A DNA stretch of 7,034 nt from JBKPNX01 sp046732855 (GTDB lineage Bacteria; Pseudomonadota; Alphaproteobacteria; Geminicoccales; Geminicoccaceae): positions 1 to 7,034 of the forward strand of contig JBKPNX010000027.1 in the NCBI GenBank assembly GCA_046732855.1. Reading direction: 5' to 3'. Both the position numbers and the translations under genes were made by a program. Of this stretch, positions 1 to 6,074 are shown one piece after another. Each line of letters starts with the position of its first letter. Position 1 is the stretch's first letter. The notes below the pieces were generated by a model that had not been told where the DNA came from, made no database searches, and saw only the letters and a list, made by a program, of their open reading frames with translations.

Positions 1-463
1 GGCCGGCTCCCGCACCAGCTGCTGCCGGCACCCGGGCGCGCCCCCCTTGGCGGCCGACGAGGGCTCGCCGTTGCCCAACCGAGCGATGGCAAAACGGCAG
101 GCGGATCCCCATATCATGGTAGTCATTTCGATTCGGGTCAGGACGCTCGTTTGCCGCCGCGCTCGCTGCGGCGGCCCGGCAGCTTTCCCAAGCGCGGTCG
201 ATCCCGATCGGCAGTCGCGCCGGTCAGGACCCGTGGAGGTGTCATGCGAGCGGCACGGTCACGTGCTTCGAACCCACGGCTGCCTCGATTGCCCGCCAGC
301 CGGACATCCCCTGCGCGCGCGACCCTTCCGAGCGGCGGCCGGGCAGCTGCGGGGCGGACCCGGGGTCCCGGACCGGGCTTTGGGACACCGGACCGAGCGA
401 AAGGCGCGGGCCGCGAGCATCCCCGATGGGTGAAGCCGGCGCCCGGCTGAGCGGAGGTCAGTG
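1..463. other. GC-rich leader upstream of infA, no gene seen
   Basis: Open frames exist on both strands but are Arg/Pro-rich, lack a plausible ribosome binding site and resemble no family I know, so I call no gene. A slightly AT-richer patch at 110-135 could hold a promoter, but no good -35/-10 pair is visible. A strong hairpin lies at 153-175. If infA is transcribed from near 120, its leader would be over 300 bases long. Confidence 0.5.
153..175. repeat. Perfect 8-bp inverted repeat (hairpin) in infA leader
   Basis: GCCGCCGC (153-160) and GCGGCGGC (168-175) are perfect inverse complements around a 7-base loop, GCTCGCT. No T-run follows on either strand, so it does not look like a standard intrinsic terminator. 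It could be a leader structure or a degenerate terminator for a gene outside the window. Confidence 0.5.
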
Positions 464-739
464 ATGACCAAGGAAGAGCTGCTCGAAGTCGAAGGCGTGG
501 TGACTGCCCTGTTGCCCAACCTCATGTCGCGCGTCGTGCTCGACAACGGTAAGGAGATCCTGGCCACCAGCTCGGGGCGGCTGCGGCGCAACCGGATCCG
601 ACTGCTGGTCGGCGACCGGGTGACCGTCGAGATGTCGCCCTATGACCTGAGCAAGGGCCGGATCAACTACCGGCACAAGGACGAACGCGCCCCGGCGACG
701 CCCGTCACCCGAACCGGCCCGACGCACCGGCGCCGTTAG
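464..739 (+). CDS. infA: Translation initiation factor IF-1, tailed form
   Basis: This is a 91-residue protein. Residues 1-72 are a typical IF-1 OB fold: it opens MTKEELLEVEGVVTALLPN, has NGKEILA near residue 27, and carries the family signature GDRVTVEMSPYDLSKGRI followed by NYRHKD. IF-1 binds the 30S A site with IF-2 and IF-3 during initiation. Most IF-1 proteins end at about 72 residues; this one continues about 18 residues rich in Pro, Thr and Arg, ending in three arginines, which could contact RNA (inference). I chose ATG 464 because GGAGG at 453-457 lies 6 bases upstream; GTG 461 would be only 3 bases away. It is not in a ribosomal-protein operon, so it may be a second, specialised infA copy. 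The next gene starts 24 bases after its stop and is probably co-transcribed. Confidence 0.93.
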   Translation: MTKEELLEVEGVVTALLPNLMSRVVLDNGKEILATSSGRLRRNRIRLLVGDRVTVEMSPYDLSKGRINYRHKDERAPATPVTRTGPTHRRR

Positions 740-763
740 CAGGCAACTGCAAGGAGCACGAAA

Positions 764-985
764 ATGGATCTTGCCGCCAAGCTGCCGCAGATGGCGGACG
801 CCGCGCTCGCGGTGCTGCGCGAGAATGCCGCGCGGCTCGAGCAGACCGGCACATCCGCGCAGAAGGCTGCGGCCGCCGCGCTCATGCCGGTGCTCGAGGC
901 CGAGCTCGAGAGCCGCCGCGCCGCGAAGCTGGCGGCGGCGAAAAGCAAGCGCCCCGCGCCCAAGCGCGGCACGAAGAAAGCCTGA
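764..985 (+). CDS. Small Ala/Lys-rich protein of unknown function
   Basis: This is a 73-residue protein that I do not recognise. Residues 1-55 look fully helical and rich in Ala, Leu and Glu (MDLAAKLPQMADAALAVLRE, then a second helix around AAALMPVLEAELESRRAAK). Residues 56-73 form a basic tail (KSKRPAPKRGTKKA) of the kind that contacts nucleic acid or ribosomes. There is no signal peptide, membrane segment or cysteine. AAGGAG at 751-756, 7 bases before ATG 764, is a strong ribosome binding site and the main reason to accept so short a gene. It follows infA on the same strand with a 24-bp gap, so a translation-related role is possible, but that is only a guess from context. Confidence 0.68.
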   Translation: MDLAAKLPQMADAALAVLRENAARLEQTGTSAQKAAAAALMPVLEAELESRRAAKLAAAKSKRPAPKRGTKKA

Positions 986-1292
986 GCGCCGCACCTGCCC
1001 GCCGCAGGCCGCACGAGCCGCGACCCACTGGCTTTCCCGGCGCGGACCGGCGGGCAGAGCCCCAGGCGTGAGCTTCCCTGGCGGCAACGGGAGGTGCGCC
1101 GGACATAAGATCGCGAACCCGTGGGGCACTGGGCCGACCGAAGACCCGCAGGTGGAGCATTGTTCGGGCGGACTGGGTAACGCCCGAGGGTAATGCGGAG
1201 CCCCGTAAAACTCTCGGCAGCCAGGCTCCCCGCCCGAGATTGATCGCCTGGGGCGGCTGCGCCTCGCCGCTCTTCACACCTTCGCGCCGGGC
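986..1292. other. Structured non-coding interval with several inverted repeats
   Basis: No gene is supported between the small protein and the convergent gene ending at 1293. Several self-complementary pairs are present. CTGCCCGCCG (995-1004) pairs perfectly with CGGCGGGCAG (1048-1057), right after the stop codon at 985. CCAGG (1062-1066) pairs with CCTGG (1077-1081). TCGGGCG (1164-1170) pairs with CGCCCGA (1181-1187) around a 10-base loop. GGAGCC (1197-1202) pairs with GGCTCC (1224-1229), with CCG/CGG nested inside. CCGCCC (1230-1235) pairs with GGGCGG (1251-1256). There is no T-tract. Some of these stems may end transcription of the convergent genes; the density suggests a folded RNA or the relic of one. 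Confidence 0.5.
1094..1235 (+). ncRNA. Possible fragment of a group II intron 5' domain (tentative)
   Basis: The stretch begins with GTGCGCC at 1094, which fits the GUGYG-type 5' end of bacterial group II introns. It continues with a purine-rich run of short stems (GGGTAACGCCCGAGGG at 1175-1190, then TAATGCGGAGCCCCG), reminiscent from memory of domain I sequence. No intron-encoded reverse transcriptase, domain V or 3' end is present, so at most this is a truncated relic. An unrelated structured RNA or chance are the alternatives. I could not run a covariance model. Confidence 0.2.
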
Positions 1293-2033
1293 TCAGGTCC
1301 GCAGGCGCATCGCCAGCCGACGCACCTGCGCCTCGACGTCGACCGGCAGCTGCGAGGTGACCTCGAGACGACGATCCTCATAGGCGTTGACCTCCGGGTG
1401 GCGCATCTGCCACTCCCGGATGCGCTCGTCGCGCTGCTGCAGCAGTTCCTCGATCTGCGGGCGGAACAGGCGCAGGAGGCAAGTCAGCCAGCGGTTCACC
1501 GACCACGACGGCTTGTCCATCTTCATCTCGAAGCGCTCCAGCATCGTCCCGACGTCCGGCGCGGCGTACCATGTTTCCCCGGTGACCCAGCGATTGGTCG
1601 TGAACAGGCCGACCGGCCAGCCACTCCGGTCCATCGACACCGCGATCAGATGGCAGATCAGGTCGTGCCGGTTAGCCTTGGGTGCCAAGTCGGGCAGCTG
1701 CGCCGGCTCGACTTCGAGGGGCATGCCGCCGCCGCGCATGAAGGCGTGGAAATGACCGTGCTCGCCGGGCCGCTCGTTCTGTTCGTGGGCGTGGTAGTAC
1801 CATTGCGCATGGCTCTCGGGGTCGAACACGTCGCCCTTGGGATAGTGGTCGAGCAGATAGAACGGCCCTTCGTGCCTGAGCACCACCCCGACCACCGTGT
1901 CGCCGCTCTTGGCCAGGATCCGGCGCCACTCCAGCACCTCGCGCCCCGCCTCGAGCATCGCGGCGAGCGTCGCCGCGGGCAGCCGATCGAGCGCGCCGCC
2001 GTCATCCCTGGGTGCCGCTCTCGCCAGACGCAT
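1293..2033 (-). CDS. Conserved uncharacterised His-rich protein (DUF6969-like)
   Basis: This is a 246-residue soluble protein with no signal peptide or membrane segment. It belongs to a conserved family of unknown function; from memory it resembles the one Pfam names DUF6969, which I could not check. A helix at residues 22-40 (LEAGREVLEWRRIL) precedes a core with HYPKGDVFDPESHAQWYYHAH (63-83) and EHGHFHAFMR (91-100), then HLIAVSMDRSGWPVGLFTTN (128-147), WVTGETWYAA (149-158), SVNRWLTCLLRLFRPQIEEL (178-197) and YEDRRLEVTS (218-227). The clustered HxH, HGHFH, Asp and Glu residues suggest a metal-binding or cupin-like site (inference). ATG 2033 is preferred over the upstream in-frame start at 2192: GAGG sits 7 bases upstream of it, and the extra 53 residues are low-complexity Arg/Ala sequence. 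It converges with the infA pair. The stretch 2034-2301 behind it, presumably holding its promoter, shows no other gene. Confidence 0.87.
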   Translation of the reverse strand: MRLARAAPRDDGGALDRLPAATLAAMLEAGREVLEWRRILAKSGDTVVGVVLRHEGPFYLLDHYPKGDVFDPESHAQWYYHAHEQNERPGEHGHFHAFMRGGGMPLEVEPAQLPDLAPKANRHDLICHLIAVSMDRSGWPVGLFTTNRWVTGETWYAAPDVGTMLERFEMKMDKPSWSVNRWLTCLLRLFRPQIEELLQQRDERIREWQMRHPEVNAYEDRRLEVTSQLPVDVEAQVRRLAMRLRT

Positions 2034-2301
2034 CGGGATACCTCGAACGCACGCGCCAGAGAGACTAGCCGCTCGCCGCGCAACCGGCCACGGCCGCCGC
2101 GCGATCGGCGTGTCCGAAAAGCACTGCCTGCGGGCGCACCGACGCGTCGTCGAACTCCTGCCGCATCCATGAAGCGCCGGCCGGCCGTCCACCCCTCGGG
2201 GGCAGCTCCGGAGCGCGCTGCGACCATGGGGGTGCCGCGGGTCCCCGAAGTCGGCTGCGCGTGCCCAAAAGGGCCCGACCTGGTGCGATCCAAAGACCTC
2301 C

Positions 2302-2664
2302 CGGGTTCATTCGGTCTTAGCGCGCGCGGCTCATTCGGCTTGCACGGGTCGCTCGGTATCTGCACCGGCTCGGGTTCGTTTGGCGTCAATGACACTCGGG
2401 TTCGTTCGGATCCCCGCTCGGGTTCCTTTGCGGTTTTCACGACGCTCGTTCGGGCTCCCTGGTCGCTCGGGTTCATTCGGTGCTGCACGTCTCGGGTTCG
2501 TTTGGATTCCATGATCCTCGGGTTCGTTCGGATCTCCCGGCTGGCTCGTGTGGTCTTCACGACGCTCGGCTCGCTCGTGGAAGTCCGCCGGAGCTGGGTT
2601 CGTTCGGAGCCGATTCCCGCAAGACAGGGTTCGTTCGGTCGGCGCGACGCTCGGTTTCGTTTGG
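2302..2664. repeat. Iteron-like array: 13-bp core repeated at about 26-bp period
   Basis: The core CGGGTTCGTTCGG recurs in direct orientation. Clear or near copies start at 2302, 2327 (12 bases), 2345 (12 bases, degenerate), 2371, 2397, 2419 (with insertion), 2468, 2493, 2519, 2595, 2626 and 2652. Weaker copies lie near 2445, 2539 and 2567. Core ends are mostly 24-27 bases apart, about 2.5 helical turns; intervening bases vary. On the minus strand the core encodes NEPE, RTNP or ERTR depending on frame, and all three appear in turn, so the repeat is conserved as DNA and not as protein. It is not a CRISPR array: the core is too short and the spacing too tight. Its position upstream of a RepA-like remnant suggests an iteron or other multi-site protein-binding array (inference). 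Confidence 0.85.
2371..2580. repeat. Higher-order duplication of about 120-122 bp within the array
   Basis: Two consecutive blocks match in order. The cores at 2371 and 2397 recur at 2493 and 2519 (offset 122). The distinctive inter-core string TTCACGACGCTCG at 2436-2448 recurs at 2556-2568 (offset 120). The array therefore grew partly by segmental duplication of a multi-core block as well as by single-core reiteration. Confidence 0.7.
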
Positions 2665-2866
2665 CTTCTGCGCCGCCGATCCTGGCGCGCCGGACACGGT
2701 ACCGGGCATGCCGCGCGCAAGCGCCGCAACGCGGAGCGCCGTGGCTGCTCATCGGACATCCTGAAGGCTGGGAGGAAACGAGGGCGTCCAGCTTACCCGA
2801 TCATAGGAATTCTCGCCAGCTGATTCTCGCCGGCGGCGGCCGTACGCAAGCGAGCCTGAACGTCGC
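2665..2866. other. Gap between repeat array and helicase remnant
   Basis: No intact gene or recognisable motif is seen. If the helicase relic once had its Walker A/B half here it is no longer readable, so the 5' end of that gene is deleted or decayed beyond recognition. Confidence 0.4.
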
Positions 2867-3207
2867 GTGGGTTCGGCGCGCCCCCGGGGAGAGGCGTCCG
2901 GGTGGATTCTCCAGCTGCGGTCGAAGGGGAAGACCGTTCTTATGGTCCACCACAGCGGCAAGCGCGGCGATCAGCGGGGTTCCTCCTCACGTGAGGGACG
3001 TGCTCGACACCGTGATCAAATTAAAGCGCCCTGTGGAGTAACGAGGCGACTCAGGGCTTGCGTGTCGAATGGCATTTCACCAAGCACCGGAGCTTTTTCG
3101 GCGATGACGCCATTGAGCTGGGCTTCGGAGAGAGCGCTCCCGCGCGAAGGCCGATGCCGCACGCCAGCGCAAGAGCGACGAGCAAGGCGCAAAAACCGGG
3201 AGATTGA
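2867..3207 (+). pseudogene. Remnant of a RepA-like replicative helicase (RecA-fold ATPase)
   Basis: Three consecutive frames join into the C-terminal half of a RepA/AAA_25-type hexameric helicase. Frame one (from about 2891) reads ASGWILQLRSKGKTV, LMVHHSGK (2939-2962) and QRGSSSRE. Frame two (2997-3038) reads DVLDTVIKLKRPVE. Frame three (3040-3204) reads NEATQGLRVEWHFTKHR, then SFFGDDAIELGFGES. The order VHHxGK, QRGSS, RE-DVLDTVI and (F)xVxFxKxRxxxG is what I know from phage/plasmid RepA-type helicases, which unwind DNA at origins. The first break is one extra base in the GGG at 2995-2997; the second is a net +1 shift near 3039. The Walker A/B half, start codon and a proper C-terminus are missing, so it is non-functional. 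The boundaries are approximate: 2867 is only the limit of the open frame and 3207 is the first stop in frame three. Confidence 0.7.
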
Positions 3208-3231
3208 TCTTGTCGCGTTGTTCGATATAGT
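3204..3231 (+). promoter_or_regulatory. Candidate sigma-70-type promoter for the exported protein gene
   Basis: TTGATC (3204-3209) and TATAGT (3226-3231) are separated by 16 bases and match 4 of 6 and 5 of 6 consensus positions. This lies in the AT-richest part of the interval. Transcription would begin near 3238, leaving a leader of about 40 bases before ATG 3280. Prediction by eye only. Confidence 0.4.
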
Positions 3232-3279
3232 CCCAATTGAGCAGCGTGGGCTGCGGAGATGGCGAAAAGGGGGGAAAAG

Positions 3280-3831
3280 ATGTCTGGCGAAAATCGGAAT
3301 ACCGGTCAAAGCACCGACGTCACCAGCAGTTACAAGTGGATCCATCGAGTGGCGGCGCTTCTGTCCATGGCGGTTTGGCCAATATTCGTTCCCGCGTCGG
3401 AAGCCGCCGACAACTGCGAAGCTCTGATCACGAGTCGACCCTACCAATGTGATGTCAAGGATGACGACGGACTTACCTTCAGTGACTGTTTTCGCTTCAC
3501 GTCAACGTCACCGGGTGGATCGTCGGAGAATTTTGATCTTTCGCTGGATCTTTTTCCGGGTCTCCTAGGGTGCGACTGCCAGGCGGATGGCAGCTTCTCC
3601 GACCCGGAGATGGAGTTCGGCAATACGGACTCGTTCCACTGCGTGAGCACGGTGTTATCAGAGTCGTCACTATTCGGCCTGGCGCTGCACGGCGACGTCA
3701 AAAGGAACGGGGGCAGGATCACCGGCCAAGCGATCGACGAAGGCGGCGACTCCTACGTCTTCCGCTGCAATCAGGTAGGGACCTGCGAGGCGCCGATGTC
3801 GACCGCAGGTGCGCGCTCACCGGGCTGGTGA
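3280..3831 (+). CDS. Putative exported Cys-containing protein, unknown function
   Basis: This is a 183-residue protein. Residues 1-29 form a long polar/basic N-region. A hydrophobic segment follows (RVAALLSMAVWPIFVPASEA, about 29-43), with a probable signal peptidase I site after ASEA, so the mature chain would start ADNCEALI. The mature part is acidic, Gly/Ser-rich and carries seven cysteines in spaced patches (DNC, YQC, DC, CDC, FHC, FRC, TC), suggesting disulfides in the periplasm or outside the cell. The strand-rich pattern (RITGQAIDE..SYVFRC) suggests a small beta fold. I cannot name the family. AAGGGGGG at 3267-3274, 5 bases before ATG 3280, decides the start; the in-frame ATG 3259 has GGAG directly abutting it, too close. 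The gene is less GC-rich than its neighbours, suggesting transfer. It ends facing the c-di-GMP gene. Confidence 0.75.
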   Translation: MSGENRNTGQSTDVTSSYKWIHRVAALLSMAVWPIFVPASEAADNCEALITSRPYQCDVKDDDGLTFSDCFRFTSTSPGGSSENFDLSLDLFPGLLGCDCQADGSFSDPEMEFGNTDSFHCVSTVLSESSLFGLALHGDVKRNGGRITGQAIDEGGDSYVFRCNQVGTCEAPMSTAGARSPGW

Positions 3832-3908
3832 GGACTGGAGGCCTAAGTCAAGCGAACATCGAGCCCGTTGGCTTCTGGCGTTCGAGCCTCAGCGGACTCG
3901 GCATGGGC

Positions 3909-3935
3909 GCCGGTTCACGGCGGTCGATGACCGGC
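3909..3935. terminator. Hairpin between convergent genes (possible terminator)
   Basis: GCCGG (3909-3913) pairs with CCGGC (3931-3935), and TCA (3915-3917) with TGA (3928-3930), with one bulged T and a 10-base loop. It lies in the 131-base gap between two genes that end facing each other. There is no T-run on either strand, so the call rests on position and stem alone. Nothing else is seen in this gap. Confidence 0.2.
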
Positions 3936-3962
3936 GGCAGAGATGTGGCCGTCCGGACGCGA

Positions 3963-6074
3963 CTACCCGCCCAGCTCTGCCATCGATTGGCATTGGCGCG
4001 AACCAACCGTCGCCTCGAGGAGCGAGGCAAGTCTGATCTCGCGTCGGTCCGCTGCAGCGCCCGACCCGACTGACCGTGAGCTGTCAAGCAGTGCGCTGTC
4101 CAGATCATCGGCGGCCACCGGTCGGCCAAACAGATAGCCCTGGACCTGATCGCACCCCATCACGCTGAGTTGGGTGAATGTCGCTCGGTCCTCGACCCCT
4201 TCAGCGACCACCTGCATGCCCAGGGCGTGCGCCAGTTTGACGATCGTTCGCACGATAATGGAGGCAGTTTGGTCAGTGGACATCGAGGCGACGAAGAAAC
4301 GGTTGATCTTGAGCTCACGTATCGGCAGGGTCTGCAGGAGGACGAGCGACGAGTGCCCGGTGCCGAAATCGTCGAGCGAGATCTTGCAGCCCATTTTGGT
4401 CAGCCGTCTCAGCACTCGCGCAGCTGACTTGGGATCGGTCATCACCGAGTTCTCAGTGATCTCGAAGATCGTCTGCTCGGGCTGCACGCCCCAGCGCTCG
4501 CAGATTGCGCGGAACCGATTGGCCAACTGTGGATCCCGAAGGGATTTCGCCGACAGATTCACCGCCGTGGCCAGGTCGTATCCGCGCTCCAGCCACAGGC
4601 TTTGTTGACGGACTGCGGCATTCAGGACCCAATCGGTCAGGGGTTGGATCAGATTGGTGCACTCCGCCAATGGAATGAACTTGTCTGGCGGCAGAAGGCC
4701 ATGGTCCGGGTGCTGCCAGCGCACGAGCGCCTCGAGCCCGACCGGCCGAAGGGTGCGAACGTCGATCTTGGGCTGATAATGCAACGCGAGCTCGCCCTGT
4801 TCGATCGCGCGCTCCAGCTCGTGCCGCAGCACAACGTCCTTCCCCGGCACCGCGTCGAGGTCGGGATCGTAGAGGGCAATGACCAGCCGATCTCGCTTCG
4901 CCGCGTACATGGCCGTGTCGGCGCAATGCAACAGATTGCCCGCCTTGCGCCCGTGCTGCGGGTGCAGGGCGATGCCGATGCTCGCGGACAGACTGAAGCG
5001 CATTCCCTCGACGAGCAAGGGCTGACGTACGCATCGATTGATCCGGCCGGCAACAGCGGCCGCGGCCTTGGCGTCGATCGGCGGCGCCAGCAGGATCGCG
5101 AATTCATCCCCGCCCAGGCGAGCGACCACGTCGTCCCTGCGCAGCGGCTGTTGCAAGCGCGGCGCGAGGTCGCGCAAGACCAGGTCACCGATCCGGTGGC
5201 CGAGGCTGTCATTGATCTGCTTGAACCCGTCGAGGTCGAGCAAAAGCAGGGCAAACGACTCGCGCGAGCGCTCGAGCGCGACCGTGATCTCCGCAATCCG
5301 GTTGAGCAGGAACGCGCGATTCGGCAGGCCCGTCAAGCTGTCGTGGAGGGCCTGGCGGGCGAGCTCCTCGTCGGCCTTGCGTCTCGTGATGTCTCGGACG
5401 ACCGCCACCCCCATCCCTACCCCTTCGATGTCGCTGGCGCTGGCCGAGACTTCCACCGGGAACTGACTCCCATCAGTTCGTCTGGCAAGGAGTTCACGGG
5501 GCGCAAGTGTGCCCTCGATGGCACAGCTCTGGCCCAACAGCGGCAACAACGATCCTAGCGGCTTTTCCTTCACCTGATCGATCGGCGCGCCAAACATCTG
5601 CTCGGCGGCACGGTTCCACGACAACACCTTGCCTTTGTGGTCGAAAGTCACGATTCCGTCGAACACGCTGTCGACCAGCCGGCCCATGACCGCATCCTTG
5701 CGCCGAAGCGCCCGGCGCTGCGCCAGGAGCATCGAGCCCTGGCGATCGAACTGCGCGGCCAGCGTGCTCAGCAGAATGGTCAAAAGGATCGGCGAGGTGT
5801 CCAGCGAGACGGCCCACGCCAAATGCAAGATGATGGCGGTGGACATTGCGAGCGCTGCGGCCGCGACCGCGATCAACGCGCCACGGGCCCATTCGAGTCC
5901 GCTCAGGAGCCAGCCAAGAGCGAGCGCGATCAACGCGCCAAGCAGGGCGACCGGCCAGCCGGCGATCGAGCGAATCGCCCGGTGCTGCAGCAGCGTTTCG
6001 GCAATCAGGGCCTGCAGTACGATGCCGGGCAGCAGCCGATGCCGAGGGACGCTCACCTCATCGCCGAGCTCCAC
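3963..6074 (-). CDS. c-di-GMP enzyme, membrane-PAS-GGDEF-EAL part (frame-broken gene)
   Basis: This is the larger part of a dual-domain c-di-GMP protein. Residue numbers count from GTG 6074; add 230 for the joined protein. The tail of CHASE2 (ELGDEVSVPRHRLLPGIVLQ) leads into three hydrophobic segments at about 40-60, 63-91 and 92-109. A PAS/PAC domain spans 133-230 (FDGIVTFDHKGKVLSWN to RDITRRKADE). The GGDEF domain (about 240-405) has intact GGDEF at 321-325 and an RxxD inhibitory site (RRDD, 312-315) five residues before it, as in active, feedback-inhibited diguanylate cyclases. The EAL domain (about 418-660) keeps the catalytic set: E448 of EAL, N506, E538, D568/D569 in DDFGTGHSSL, K589, E625 and Q645. 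The usual KID is KIN here. Both cyclase and phosphodiesterase activities look possible. GTG 6074 has no ribosome binding site, so this part is probably made only as an extension of the upstream CHASE2 frame. Confidence 0.93.
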   Translation of the reverse strand: MELGDEVSVPRHRLLPGIVLQALIAETLLQHRAIRSIAGWPVALLGALIALALGWLLSGLEWARGALIAVAAAALAMSTAIILHLAWAVSLDTSPILLTILLSTLAAQFDRQGSMLLAQRRALRRKDAVMGRLVDSVFDGIVTFDHKGKVLSWNRAAEQMFGAPIDQVKEKPLGSLLPLLGQSCAIEGTLAPRELLARRTDGSQFPVEVSASASDIEGVGMGVAVVRDITRRKADEELARQALHDSLTGLPNRAFLLNRIAEITVALERSRESFALLLLDLDGFKQINDSLGHRIGDLVLRDLAPRLQQPLRRDDVVARLGGDEFAILLAPPIDAKAAAAVAGRINRCVRQPLLVEGMRFSLSASIGIALHPQHGRKAGNLLHCADTAMYAAKRDRLVIALYDPDLDAVPGKDVVLRHELERAIEQGELALHYQPKIDVRTLRPVGLEALVRWQHPDHGLLPPDKFIPLAECTNLIQPLTDWVLNAAVRQQSLWLERGYDLATAVNLSAKSLRDPQLANRFRAICERWGVQPEQTIFEITENSVMTDPKSAARVLRRLTKMGCKISLDDFGTGHSSLVLLQTLPIRELKINRFFVASMSTDQTASIIVRTIVKLAHALGMQVVAEGVEDRATFTQLSVMGCDQVQGYLFGRPVAADDLDSALLDSSRSVGSGAAADRREIRLASLLEATVGSRQCQSMAELGG

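Noticed and set aside
1..126. Minus-strand open frame from 126 running off the left edge
   Set aside because: Only about 42 residues are visible, with no ribosome binding site and no recognisable family; GC-rich DNA gives such open frames by chance.
47..450. Overlapping plus-strand open frames before infA
   Set aside because: Arg/Pro-rich, no ribosome binding site, and typical of non-coding GC-rich sequence.
1094..1235. RNase P RNA, suggested by the string GGTAACGCC
   Set aside because: The other conserved RNase P segments are absent and the length is too short.
2034..2192. Upstream in-frame extension of the His-rich protein
   Set aside because: The extra 53 residues are Arg/Ala low complexity, while ATG 2033 has a well-placed GAGG.
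2302..2664. CRISPR array
   Set aside because: Cores of 13 bp with about 13-bp gaps, imperfect copies and no cas genes do not fit a CRISPR array.
1658..2752. 364-codon open frame on the minus strand with NEPE/RTNP/ERTR motifs
   Set aside because: The motifs are one DNA repeat read in three registers, which a protein repeat would not do. The remainder is out of frame with the conserved gene it overlaps.
1398..3041. 547-codon open frame on the plus strand
   Set aside because: Its first part is antisense to the conserved His-rich gene, its middle is the direct-repeat array, and its end is one frame of the helicase relic. It has no ribosome binding site and no single coherent protein.
3259..3279. 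Earlier ATG for the exported protein
   Set aside because: GGAG directly abuts ATG 3259, leaving no spacer; ATG 3280 has a purine-rich site at proper distance.
4602..5558. 318-codon plus-strand open frame
   Set aside because: It is antisense to the conserved GGDEF-EAL coding region and its product resembles nothing.
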